Source: Linanthus parryae
Lineage: Eukaryota; Streptophyta; Magnoliopsida; Ericales; Polemoniaceae
Length of the DNA: 64,000 nucleotides
Direction: 5' to 3'
NCBI GenBank assembly: GCA_023055425.1
Contig: JALGPY010000001.1
Span: forward strand, 115,425,057-115,489,056
Made by a program: the position numbers and the translations under genes. Each line of letters starts with the position of its first letter. The first letter of the stretch is position 1. This document shows, piece after piece, positions 44,837 to 56,805 of this stretch. The notes under the pieces were generated by a model, which was not told where the DNA came from, ran no database searches, and worked only from the letters and a program-made list of their open reading frames with translations.

Positions 44837-47800
44837 CATAGCCAAACTTGAGGTTCACGGAATTGTTGATCTTCATCAAACTTTCAACAAGAAACTCGAG
44901 ATTGAGCCTGCCCTGCGAAGGGATTTGAAGACCGTGCACGTTTGTCAGAAAATATTGCGCGTTCGAGACAGAGATGGTTTTCGGAGTAGTCTCACATATC
45001 CTCTCCATGAGGCGCGCTACCTCTTGAAAGAGATATTTCCTGTCCTTAGCAGGAATCTCCAGGGCCTTAGCAAAAGTCTTCGGATACGAAAAATGAATCT
45101 TCATGAGGCACTTTAAGCAAGACTCGCTCACGCCTGCATGTTCAAGAAGGTTACGAGATTTATTATGGCTTTTAAAAAATCAATAGTTGTCCATGATTTC
45201 ATGTTTAAAGATGCTTACCAAGTCCTGCAACTATTTTGCGAAGCAAGGGAATTGGGGTCGACACCGATGGAGCACTGCTCGAAGCTCCTGCCTCAGCCAA
45301 TCGCTGGACTACAAGGGCTTCTCGCGCAAAGTATTCCTCAGGAATAGAATAATTTACTTCAACCTTAATGGGTTCAAAGGCATGTTTGGCCCAAGCTCCC
45401 AAGGATTCTGAGCGAGATTGCATCCAAGTTTAGAGCAGGCCCTTGATTTTCACCGTGGGATTCTTCTAGCATATTAGAGAGTTGAATGTATTCACTTTGA
45501 GCGCTTGTTCGACCGACTCCCCCTCCCCCCGAACACTGGGGTGTTTGATCTCGATGATGCATTTTGGGTTGGCTCACTTTCAATCACATTCACAACACCT
45601 TCATCGGGGCGGACGGCACTGTCTTCTTGCACTTCTGACTCTTGCAGTCTAGCCGCACCTATGACCCCATCCATTTGCATCACATTTGCGGGAACGACCC
45701 CTACTTGGTCTCTTTGAGCCAATGTATTCACCTCTGGTTGCGTCTCAGCCTCCTCAGTATTACCAGCAACCTCTGCCGGTGGGACATTGTCAGCAGCAAC
45801 ATTTGAAAGACCTTCAGGAGGTAAAACGACCCCCTTCTGAGTTAACTCAGCTGGCTCAGTGTCCTCTAACTGAGGAAGGTTTGTCGAAGTGGCATCTGTC
45901 GGCGGAGAACTCTCACGAGCGATGCTTGAGGGAGCTTCAGCATGAGCTTCAACAGGCACAGTGTTTGTCTCTTGAAGAGAGCAAGTCTGCTCAACATTTT
46001 TGCTAAGAGTAGCGCCAGGATCGCGTTCCAGCTTGAGATCTTCTCTCTCTTGCTCAAAAATGAAATCGAGACGTTTTTCTATAGAGTTGATCTCTTCAGT
46101 ACTAGGCCCTTGATGCGCGACTGCAGCTCCTCATGTTGCCCTGTTCTCCTGATTAGCTTCAATGACAGATTGAGGGACGCGAACAGAACCGCAAGCTCCG
46201 TCCTCTACCAATCAAACCTTCCCAGATGGTTGCGTAGTTGGCTCTTCTGCCATGACATTATCATAAGTTGCATCAGCAGTCTCAGAAACGCGAACCACAA
46301 CGCTACAAAGCCGGCGGGACCCCCTTATCAATGGCTCTGTGTCTATTTGAAAGGTAAAAAAGTTCACAGTTAATTAAAGGTGAAAGAATTAACTGCACCA
46401 AAGTTTAAAGAGCTGCGATGAAAAGACCTCCACTTTCATATGGGATATCTGCGCAAAGGTTATCAGCAATTCCTTTTAATTTCGCATGACCTAATTGGGT
46501 GTGAAATATTATTATCATGTGTGAAACACTATCATTGTTATCTGAAGTGGATATAATGAAGCATGGCAGCACTAAATAAGTAGATCTACCTGAGGATTCT
46601 CCACATTGATCTACTAACCATTTGCGAATATCACTCCTAAACACCCCATGGTATAATGCGCGTAAGATAAGTTCATGGTGTGATAAAGCGAATTTGAAAA
46701 TAGTACCTTCTTCATCCTCATCACCAAGGATATCATGAAAGTTCTTTTGTGCTCGCTGCATCTGATCAGCAGTTGAGCGCAAATGTTGCTCTTGATCCTC
46801 GAGACTCTTCTGCAGAGCTTCTTGAATTTGGAAATCTTCTTCCAGTTTTTACTTTCTAGCTCTTTCTTCAGCCATGGCCTTCGACTCTGCAATTGCCTCC
46901 TCTTCAGTCAGACCTTCCAGCTCTTGAACTGGGCTATCGCTATATATAAAAAAGTCGAGAATTGAGTGTCCTAGGGAAGAGATGGTTGATCATAATTCTA
47001 ACAGGGATATGTTTGAATACCCCCTCTTACGAAAAACGTGGCGTCTGCGGTGTCTGAATCGACTTCCACCAAGTCCTCAATAGTACTTTGTCGCACATTT
47101 GTCGTCTTCTTCGCTGCCGCTTTCTTTGCAGTTGGAAGGGGATCTTGGCTTTTCTTTGCAAGCGCCACATTCTCCGTAGAAGCAGGGATGTTCTTGGGAC
47201 GCTTTATTGGCCGGGTTGTCAAGGTACCAGTTGCGTCTGATGCAGGCTCGTCAGAAGCTCTCTTCTTCTTCTTCGAAGTTGCGATAAGCGGTGCAAGAAA
47301 GGCTTCAAGTCTCGGACTTCTCAATTCATTGGCATCTCCGGAGTAATAGGGACATCAGGTTTGATCTTTTCACGCGAAAAAATTCAATGAAGCCAGTACT
47401 GCGATCCCCGGACGCGAACCGCCTCAAACAACACTACCACGAGAAGACAAGTTAGGCGTCGCATTGTTTATTAAGAAAAAAATAATAAAAAAAATAAAGA
47501 AAACGTGCTTAAGTATACATGCTTGAATTCGTCTGCGTAATTCCTCCTCGCGTTGAAGGACTTCTTCTTGACTATGGCAGCCTTCTCATCAAGGATCAAT
47601 TGAGCACACAAATGATGGCCTTTATCCATTAGAGAATAAAAACCATACTGAGACGCGTCCCGAGAGCAGGTTGATTTGAATGGATAGTCTTTTATCATAT
47701 GCGCGGGGGCTTTGATTGGTTGAAGCTGGGCTTGAGATCTCACAAGAAGACGGATCTGCGCATTCCAAAAATAAATCCAATTTGGAGTATGCTTCCCTCG

Positions 47801-49375
47801 CCGTTCTCTGGAAGGTTGAGTCAATGGAAGCTCAGCAACCAACATACTATTTCTCCTTCCGTAAAGCAACCCCTAGTGATTGAATTGGACCACAGAGGTG
47901 GCGCGACGGCGTCGAAACCAAGTTGGGGGCTCACCCGAATTGGATCATAATGAACCGTTATGTGATCATAACTTGAAATTTCTAGGCTAACTACATGCTC
48001 GTGAAGAGCAGGCAAATACCCTCTCCTGCACTAGTTGACAAATTTCCCGTGACGCCTGGATCCTTTGGTGATATGTTGATGTCTAAACTTGGTGTCAACC
48101 TCTGGATACATTCTATCGTGAAAGACAATGTTCTCCAGGTTGGCGACATAAGGTCTAGCCTCAAAGTATCTGATATCGTCGCACACCAAAGAGAAGGGGC
48201 GTTGAATGGGCTTAGTCTTGTACCAACGCCATGTTCGAGGACTGGGGAGCTCTTTGTCAGCATTAAGCGTTCCCCAGCTCCACGTGTGATGGGATGGGAG
48301 CGTACTTAGGCCACCTTTCCCAAACCCACATTGTCAGAAATGTGATATTGACGAAGGAGACAATATCAAATCTGCCTTGTGACTGCTCAACATGTGTCGC
48401 AGCCAAATCCAGGTGGTGATACAGAGAACCCAAGAACAAAGGCCCCAAATTTACCTTCTGGCCATGTGAAAGCTTGACCGCGAGCGCGAGGAAGTGAGTG
48501 AACACTCCATCACGAGGTTGTCCGTCTATAAGGTAGCGTGATAGCCAAACGCAGAGAAAACCACTAAAAGTCCAGGCAACACCTTATCCCTCACGGGCGA
48601 TTATCGCATTTAGGTCCTCCTCCGCCAACTCATGGGCAACTTTTGGCTTCGCGTAATCTCTGAAGAAATACATGACCCATTTGCACCAGATGTTCTTCGC
48701 GCCAGAAGAGACGGACATGTACGTGTCAGCATAGGTTTTTGTGTTCGGGTTCCATCTCGAGGCCGCCTTCTTCATATCAACGATGCACTCTTTCGTTTGG
48801 TCAAAAAGTTTGAGCTCATTATCTGAATCCAGAGGAGCCAAGGGGTCTACAGCTACCATACTAAGAATTTCCAGTAAGATCTTTTTATCCTCGAGAGTTG
48901 GCCCAGCCTCGAAGGTGGATAAGTGGAATGTGTGAGTCTTCTTGGAGTACCTCGAAAACAGGACCCTCAGCATGTCATGGTCGAGCCTGAGGCTAAGTCC
49001 CTTCGTCGCGCGCACGGCGTTGTATATCTCAGGATTCGTCAATTCTTCTTCATAGTTTTCAAGGATGAACTATGTCCATTCCTCCATCCAGTCGAGTTTC
49101 TTCATGAACGACTAAATAAGAACATCAGTGAAAGGGTACAATCCAGCTTTGAGGCCGAGTCGCTGTACATCCTGAGCACTAACCAGATCCCAGTCATCCC
49201 TCTCCGTCTCAGACACTAACTGCAAGGAATTTTTCACATGAGATTCCTAGAGAGTGGTACCTTTCATGGTCGCCAGATAGAAATCATCTCCGCCCAAGTA
49301 AGGGGCTTTTCACCACAGATCTTTGGATAGTTTGGGAAAATCGACTGCTTCCTTCAGAGATTTCTTGGGAGCCAT
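44837..49375 (-). pseudogene. Antisense plant-mobile-domain (PMD, aminotransferase-like) gene of the Tat element
   Basis: Starts ATG 49375 (MAPKKSLKEAV). The N-terminal half shows a PMD pattern: TFHLSTFEAGPTLEDKKILL (within 48584-49042), then VKLSHGQKVNLGPLFLGSLY and FDIVSF...MWVWERWP (48263-48505), then YDPIRVSPQLGFD in another frame (47821-48015). A Lys-rich, nuclear-signal-like part (46998-47324), a Glu/Gln-rich probable coiled coil (46400-46940), an acidic Pro/Ala region (45492-45959) and a last piece (44840-45131) follow. Several stops in the first 110 codons and frameshifts make it a pseudogene; introns may explain some breaks. It lies antisense between pol and the 3' LTR, where Tat elements are known to carry additional ORFs. 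The LARD array cuts its 3' end. Confidence 0.7.
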
Positions 49376-49988
49376 TTATATAAAAAAGTAAAATGTGAAA
49401 AACAAGGATTGAGGATCAATACTAGAGGAAGATGAAGAACAGTGAAGAACACTAAACCCAGATTGGGTTGCATGCCAGGAACAAATATGAACGCTAAACC
49501 CAGATGGGGTTTTTAATATAATTTCAAAAACATGAAGGGAAGGATGAGAATTGCTAAAGTTGATGTTTCTTGAGTGATTGAACTGCTTGAGTGATGCTGT
49601 CAAAAATTTGATCGAAGATCTGAACTTGATGTTGAGGGTTCTCTCTCTGAGTCATAAAAATTTAGTAGCTACCATGGTGGAAAATTTATAATTGTTGGGG
49701 GAAAGAGGTTTATATAGCCCTCTCAAAGGTCCCGACCTTTTGATATCTTTTCGAAATCAATCGTTACTTCGGTAACCGGCGGGAATTTGTGGATGTCGTC
49801 GCGATTCACGCAATCCACGTCATGACACGCCCTATTAAAGGCTATACGAAGCTTGGAGAGACCTAGGAAATCATGGCTGCTCCTGGGAGTTAGGGTTTTT
49901 GAATTTTGAATTAATACGAGGATCTGCGCGTGGAGCCACGCACGGCTTATTTTGCACGATTACACAGCAAGCGCGGGTGATATCCGCG
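49376..49988 (-). promoter_or_regulatory. Upstream region of the PMD gene with TATA box
   Basis: TATATAA on the minus strand at 49710-49716, about 335 bp before the ATG. The sequence between has no conserved frame. This looks like a dedicated antisense promoter inside the Tat element, next to its 3' LTR. Confidence 0.5.
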
Positions 49989-50000
49989 CAAAAGGGGGCT
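49989..50000 (+). promoter_or_regulatory. Tat polypurine tract
   Basis: caaaagggggct directly before the LTR start, the form usual for Tat elements. Confidence 0.75.
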
Positions 50001-50002
50001 AA

Positions 50003-50630
50003 TGTAGATAGTGCATTCCAGACGAATGGATCATCGTCCACGTGGCAGCCATGCAGCATATATGGTGGTACTTCGTATACACCCTACCATCCTTTATATT
50101 CACACTTATCCATATGGGGGCTGCGAGAAAGGGTCACCCGCGATACTAACCGCGCGGGAGCTTGTAGGGACTTAGTGGCTTGGAGGTTAGAGTAAGGCAC
50201 ATCCCATGAGAGAAACAACCACGCTCGCGCGTGACCCTTGTTAATTGCTTTAGAGATTTGATGACCACATTTCCTATATATGGGGGTAACCGTTCGAACG
50301 ATTTCCTATCTGTAGGGATGAACGTGTAACATGCCCTATATGTACGGGTGAACGTGCCGTTACGAGGCGGATATCTCGCTATCCTTTATGGCGCGCATTA
50401 ACTCCTTGTAACGGTCACCTCTAAGCCCTATATATAGAGACGTCTGCCTTCCATAGAAACTCTAGAACCTTTGGCTAATCATCACTGTCTCTCTCTCTCT
50501 CGGGCAATAGAAAAAGCTTACTCTTCCCCTACTCACTACCCTCGATCTCTCTCTGCTGTATTCATGTTCTTGTTCTTGTTTCGTGTTAGAGGTGTACACT
50601 TGGATCTTCCTCTAGGATTTCCTTGTACAC
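50003..50630 (+). repeat. Tat 3' LTR (right end uncertain)
   Basis: Starts TGTAGATAGTGC after the PPT. It contains three 30-bp repeats (50271-50361) and a TATA box TATATATA at 50429-50436, followed by CT-rich sequence as in an R/U5 region. I cannot fix the end without the left LTR; a CA near 50628 is one candidate. Confidence 0.65.
50271..50361. repeat. 30-bp repeats in the Tat LTR
   Basis: Three units of pattern tCCTATnTnTnnGGGnnaaCG at 50271, 50302 and 50332, upstream of the TATA box. Confidence 0.65.
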
Positions 50631-51345
50631 ACTCTCCGTGGATGGTTATAAATTGCTATAGAATATATTTTGTTGTTTTCAAAATGTAAATTTGTCGAGA
50701 ATAAAAATCAACACTGAGTGAAGTTTTATTTAACAAACTTAATTTTGGTAGAGTACTTGTCAAATATCAACATCAATCTGTGGTTTGTTTACTAAAATGA
50801 TAATGAACATTTTAAAGTTAAACTAAATAATATCATTGAAAGTTAGTAGTTTTTTTTTTTCAAAGATTATAGTAGTTAATACAACCCAAGTTTATTGAAA
50901 TTCAAGCGTTGAATTAAAAAAAATATCAAACATTCAACTTGCTGTAATATGCTAAATAAGTGCTTGTGAACAGAAGAAAAACACACAAGATGCAAAGAGA
51001 TACATAGCAAACATACACAATTATATTACAATCTAGCAACATCTTAAATAAATTACAAAAAAGAATCAATTAAAACGATTTTTTTTTTTTGCATCTTTCC
51101 CTTTCTCTCTCAGTCAACTGAATGATGTGCCGTCATAACCCACCTAAACATTCTTTGCGCATCTTTTGGATGACTCAGTTTTTTAGACTTGCAGAGATGA
51201 AGTTTATACATATGCGATATTTTTTCGTCCGAGTTGAGTGCTTTCTATAAGTTGCGGTAGATTGATTAACCCTCTATATTTTTTATCCATCGGCGTCGAA
51301 GAGTCACAGAGGGGACTTTTCGGTGGAAATAACAGAGGAATCTTT
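50631..51345. other. Non-coding A/T-rich stretch
   Basis: About 700 bp without a gene or recognised repeat. The first 30 bp (ctctccgtggatggttataa) recur with small changes at 52328. Confidence 0.6.
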
Positions 51346-51472
51346 TAGTGCTCCATTAGAGCAGCAAGTGGTGCTCTACAACCAATGAAAATGCAACACT
51401 TAAACAAATTGACAATGATTGGTAGACACTCATTGGTTGTAGAGCACCATGTGGTGCTCTTTTGGAGCACTA
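51346..51472. mobile_element. 127-bp foldback MITE
   Basis: Terminal inverted repeats of 43 bp (51346-51388 and 51430-51472) with five mismatches, beginning TAGTGCTCCA and ending TGGAGCACTA, with a 41-bp centre. A TA at each tip could be a 2-bp TSD. It does not match the Stowaway terminus I know. No coding capacity. Confidence 0.75.
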
Positions 51473-52355
51473 ATAAATTGCTCGCAATAACATTATTGAA
51501 TCTTAATGAACCAACAAATCATGGGTACATTGGTCTTTTTAGACTTTATGTAACTTGCAGATTAAACATTGTATAAAGATAAAATGTGAAATAGTACCTA
51601 CCCATTTTCCATTCGAATCTGTCTAAATCAAGGGTATCCCCTGCCAATTGGCAAATAGTATGGCTGTACAATGCCTATTTACCATAACCCGAGGGTGCTT
51701 TCTGTAAATTACCCTATAAATATTGAGTAAAGGTATATGGGCAAATTAGTAATTTTGCATTTTCCTTCCATGAACGTTACAAACCATCCAAAATAGGGGT
51801 GTCCTCTGCCAATTGATGAGCAGTAGGGGTAGGGATTGCCTATTTACATAAACCTAGGGGCCCAAACTGTAAATTACCCCCGGGTTTATGTACATAGGCA
51901 ATCCCTACTCCTACTGTTCATCAATTGACCATGAACACCATGTGAAATAATACTTACAAATTATACCACTCTATCCATTTATGTTAGGGAGCTGTGAAGT
52001 GATAGTGGGGCTCACTTTTGGGTGTAGTTTCATTCCCATTTTGCCCTTGAATTTGGATAATTTACACGTATTACCCCCCGAGTTTAGGTAAATATGCAAT
52101 GCACACCCTTACTGTTTTCCAATTGACATGGAACACCCCTATTTTGTGTCAAAATATTTACACATTTACACCCTTCCGTTAATTGCTGCTAAGTAGCAGT
52201 GAGTTGGCTGTGGGGTACACCTTTGGGTGTTTGGTTCATGCCATCTAGTGATATATAACGTCCTTTTTAACCTTTATAAGCTTAGATATTACTATTTATA
52301 CCATTAAAATGTATGACTCTTTTACCTCTCCATGGATGGTTATAAATTACAATAG
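51473..52355. repeat. Non-coding stretch with a nested inverted repeat
   Basis: Arms of about 45 bp (51810-51854 and 51882-51927) pair around a 27-bp centre. A further pair (aaaataggggtgtcc near 51789 and ggaacacccctatttt near 52129) encloses them. Stretches of ttgggtgt... and taaattaccc recur around them. Looks like one or more decayed foldback elements; no gene. Confidence 0.55.
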
Positions 52356-52559
52356 TGTTATGATATATGGGCTAGTTTGTTGGTGAATATCTACCACATG
52401 TTGTAAGCCCATTTGTATATTGTTCCTATCCCATTAGCCCACCCTAATGCCTATATAAGGAGGCTTAGGTTTGGAGAATAATACACAACTCAACACTACT
52501 CTCCCTACATCTTGTCTCTCTCTTTATTTCTTGCCTCTCTCAATTCTCGTTTCACAACA
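52356..52559 (+). repeat. Short copia-type LTR (204 bp)
   Basis: TGTTATGATATATGGG...TTTCACAACA with a TATA box (ctatataagg near 52451). It is followed by cgttaccagcacgag, close to the CGTTATCAGCACGA sequence that follows many short plant copia LTRs. The element is lost after about 52590. Confidence 0.55.
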
Positions 52560-52590
52560 CGTTACCAGCACGAGTCTCTACGGCAATCGG

Positions 52591-53032
52591 TGAAATACCC
52601 CGTTTTGTAGATACATGTATTTTACAATATTATTATAAGTGTTGGGTGTTAGTTTTTATTATTTACGAGTTAATTTTTATAGCTATTAAAGACTAGGGGG
52701 TTTTGTGCCTTTTCCCTAACTTAATTAGTGAATTTTAAGTAAACCAGGGGTGGTAGTTGTCTTTTAACTAAACCTGTGGGGGAAAAGTCTCTTTTCCTTA
52801 AATTTATATAATCTTCTTCCCAAACTTCTTCTCCCAATGGGAGAAGACTCCATGGCCGACCACAACACCAACACCAACTCTATAAATTCGTCTCCTTTTT
52901 CACCCAGTACAATCCTAATCAACTACAAACTTGTCAAAGACCAAATCTTTGGCTCCAAGAAAACCAATTTTGTCTAATTTGTGTCCCAATTCGGAATCGA
53001 ATTTGTCGCTGGTGGGTTTTCTAATCCTCGCC
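52591..53032 (+). repeat. Tekay-like LTR fragment, plus orientation
   Basis: Starts TGAAATACCCCG, like the minus-strand start of the LTRs at 9646-22120. It is collinear with 58331-58790 and with the complement of about 56370-56805. It ends where an opposite-orientation LTR end begins. Confidence 0.7.
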
Positions 53033-56000
53033 TGTAATACCCCCAAATTGACTAAACCGGAAACTCGGGGTGTAACTGACGCGGTTTCTTAACACGTATG
53101 CGCAAGTGCACGGTTAAGTAATATCGGGGTGATATTGTAACCCCGAGTTATCGATCTCACGAGGACATATAACTGTTTCATTGTTAATTAGAGATTAAAT
53201 CTAAAGAGTGTAATTGAAATAACAGAAGGAAAGTTTTTGATTTGAGAAGTTGTCACCCCTAATCAAGTGACTATATTAAACTAAATAAAAGACAATATTT
53301 TGATTTTTTTCTGAATTAAACAAATATGGAGAATACTAGATAATCCATGGGTCCCCTAGGGTACTTAGACGTCTCCGGATTGGGTTTGAAACACACTACT
53401 CATGTCCAGTCAAACCGGGTAATAGCACTTACAGTCTTCTTTCGATCTCATGTAATTTCACGCACCGGTCTACTACAGGTCTTGTCGGTCCACCGCCGTC
53501 TACCGTTACGTTCTATTCAGCTAGCCAACTTCGTTCACCGGGTTCTGTCGGTCCACCGGTTTCCCTCAAACCTAACTAGTCCAATCGAAACAACCCACAA
53601 ACAGTCATTCAAGTCTCTATCTCCTGTCGGTCTCAAGCAATTACAAGAATGTCAACAAAGTTCTTCACAAATCAAGTTTTAGTTCACTGTCGTGCAACAA
53701 CCTAGACAACTAGCATGATTAGGGTGATCAATCCACACACACTAAGAATTGAGAACAAGAACGGAGTTGATAAACTTGAACATGAAATAGAATTAAGTTC
53801 AAAACGTGAATCAACACATTAATCCGGAAAACATCAAAGCTTAAAATCCTAGGTTCTCCATAAAATTTTCTAGCTATAAAAACTACTCAAATATTCTGAA
53901 AATAGAAGCTAATAAGTTCATAGTATTGAGAAACGAGAGAAAAGATAGGAGGGATAGTCATACTCGTGACGAAATTCGCGTTCGGGCGACTCCGACGTCG
54001 TTCTCCATGTCCCTCGTGCTCTCTAGCCTTCCTCATTCTTCTCCAGCAGCGTCTCCCTCTGTTCTAGGTATTAGAATGCGTTCCTCAAGGCGTGGGCACG
54101 TTTTTTAATGAAACTTGGCCAAAATTGCACTTCAGCCCCTCCAGTTTGTAATTCTCGGACAGAATTGTAAGCTAATCTTGCGCGGACCAGTACTCTCTCA
54201 TACGGACTCGTCTTCAGGCCTACCATATATCGTTGGAAATCCCTGGATGTATACTTTAAAATGGAGCATGCTTTGATCCTAAATTATTTGTAGATTTTCC
54301 TGAGAATTGAAAAGAGTGCAGGCTGGTCCTTGAGCGACTTTTCCAACTTTTCTTCGTCTCTGCGTCTTCTTTTCTCCTCTTCGTCTAGCTCCATACCAAG
54401 CATCTACAAGCCTCTCATAAGCTCAATTTCACCTATTTTACCTGAGAAACACAACAAAATACTACCCGTGAAATTATCATCGCAAATATGAGAGAAATCA
54501 TGCTAAAATAAGCTAGAAACGCAACTTTTGACTCTTAGGCTTATAAGTCATTAATTTCACATATTAGCTCACATATAACATATAAATCATGTGAAATAAG
54601 CCTAATAAAAGTAATAAGAAAGTATAATAATAACTTCTAACAGAGAGTTATCAGTCACCCCTACCCGAGATTAAGCCCGGATACAAGGAGGTTTAAACAG
54701 AGGATCGAACATCATCCATAAAAGCTTAAAGTAATACTTATTGAAACGTAAAACATTTCGCCTCAAACACGGGTATTATCCAAACTAAAATCCAAAACTA
54801 GTAGAAGAGGTTCTAAGAAAATTTAACCTGACAATTCTAGAGTGTGATCCGCGCTCCCATTAAGCTAAGCTCCCATGTAAACATGTGGTTCAGAAAACAA
54901 AAGGGAACACCACAGTTCCAAAGGTCAGTGGAAATACTGAGTAAATAAATACCCAAGCATGTAAACAGATTATAAGGCATTTTACAAACGGGGGAGCATT
55001 TTGTAGTAGTTTATAGCTGAAAAAAATTGGAAATAGAAGCCTGACACTTATAAGAAAACAATAGAGATTTCAATTTCATTATTTGAATTAGAAAGTTCCA
55101 AAATCACATATTCATCACTTTTCCATTAATTTCCAAAATCACATTCTTAATTTTGTTGATACAGGAAAAAAGAACCAACCATCTCGCAAGTATCCAGGAC
55201 CTTAAGTGTCGACACCCCCTTACAAACTTCTTGTGGCCAGAAGAGTGAGTACAAGGAGCAATCCGGGGCATTTTCAACCGGAATAAATAAAATTAATTGG
55301 ACGAGAGACCGAAGTCAGTACAACCAATGCACAATAGCAACCATGAAACAACCCCACACAACTCTTCTAATTTATGTTATCATCGATTATTAGATTGTGG
55401 TGATGTTTTTCCGAGAAACGATTCACTAAGTGGAAATCAAGTGTTCAAATAGCACAAATCACACAAACTCATTTTGAGACAAGTAGGAAAGAAAATCATT
55501 CGACACGAAAGGGCGTTAGACACACTAGGCATGACATGTTTACTTACCTCAAATAAACGCAACTACATCATATAAGTCATAATATTCGACGATTCTTCGT
55601 CTAAGAGCTCGTTGCCTACAAGTTTACGATAATATAATTAACATAACGCTAACATACATACACAAATAAAGTCATATATGCAATGCATACAACCCTTATT
55701 AATTTCCCCATTATTTACTAAGGTGAACAACCACATTTATTTATAAAAACCGATTTGATAAAATTAACGTTTACTATTACAACTACATAGCTATAGTTAT
55801 GTTAATTTGTAACTTGAAATGTTACAAATTTCTTATCTTCTTTTACAAAGAAATCAATTAAACCTAAGCCCATAATATTATCTATACAAGAAATTAACTT
55901 ATATAATTAAATATAGTACTCCATAAAATTTATTTTGAAAAGTGACAATAAAATTCCCCAAAAGTTGGTAACTAATACTAGATACTCATGTGGTTTTAGA

Positions 56001-56805
56001 TTGTGCGGATAATCCCCCCAAAGTTTGGTACCAAAACCAATTTATTTTCTTCTTCCAAAATTTAACCAAAACTATATTATTTTCTTCTCAACCGAAAAAT
56101 GGGTTTTCAATATACCCAACAACCCAAGATAAAGAACTAAAGAAGATGGGTTGAGATTTATCGGAAAAAGAACGGAAAGAGACGACGGCGGCGGGCAGCG
56201 GCGGCAGTGGGCATTGGCGGCGGTAGTGGGCAGCGGCGACGGCGGCGGGTTGGCAGACCTTCGGATGGGAGAGAGAGTGATTTGAGAGCTTCTTTGATGT
56301 TGGAGTGAATTAAAATCTGAGATTGAGGTGGGTTTATATAGGCTTGAAGGTAAGAATTCATGGAGGATTATGATTGTTTCCGGGTTGAACTTGGATTCCG
56401 AATTGGGACATAACTTTGGACGTAATTGGATTTCTTGTTGCTAAAGTTTAGGTATTTATCGAATTTGTAGCGGATTAGGATTGAATTTGGGTGAAAAGAA
56501 GATAAAATTGTAGAGTTGGAGTTGGAGTAGGAGAAGGGGGCGGCGGCAATGGAGTTCTCCTGTTGGGAGAAGAGTTTGGCAAGAAGATGGGTCAATTTTT
56601 AGGCTAAAGACCCTTTTCCTCCCATAGATTTAGGTAAAAGACAACTACTACCCCCTAGTTTAAGACACTATTTAATTTAAGTAAAAGGCATAAAAACCCC
56701 AAGTTGTTAATAATAATAAAATTAACTTTCAAACAATAAAGACTAGTACCCATAACTTATAATAATATCATATTAACACCCAATAATATCATAAAATACC
56801 CGTAT
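53033..56805 (-). repeat. Tekay-like LTR, minus orientation, with inserted solo LTR
   Basis: Its outer end GGGGGTATTACA (minus strand) is like the other Tekay LTRs. The ccttaagtgtcgacacccc segment (55199) and the cttcgtctaag segment (55596) match the first Tekay LTR at 10141 and 10703. Removing the solo LTR leaves about 2.2 kb. Its U3 side forms the left arm of a large inverted repeat with 58339-59433. It includes a CGG-rich patch at 56181-56255. Confidence 0.7.
53077..54653 (-). repeat. Solo LTR (1577 bp) inside the Tekay-like LTR
   Basis: Minus strand TGATAACTCTC...CCGCGTCA. Flanked by gtaac (53072-53076) and gtcac (54654-54658), a TSD with one mismatch. The start and the segment gagttatcgatctcacgagg resemble the LARD LTRs, suggesting a related family. 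Small frames inside have no protein likeness. Confidence 0.75.

Noticed and set aside
53347..53682. 111-codon plus frame
   Set aside because: Falls within the solo LTR at 53077-54653; composition is low-complexity CT-rich, with no domain.
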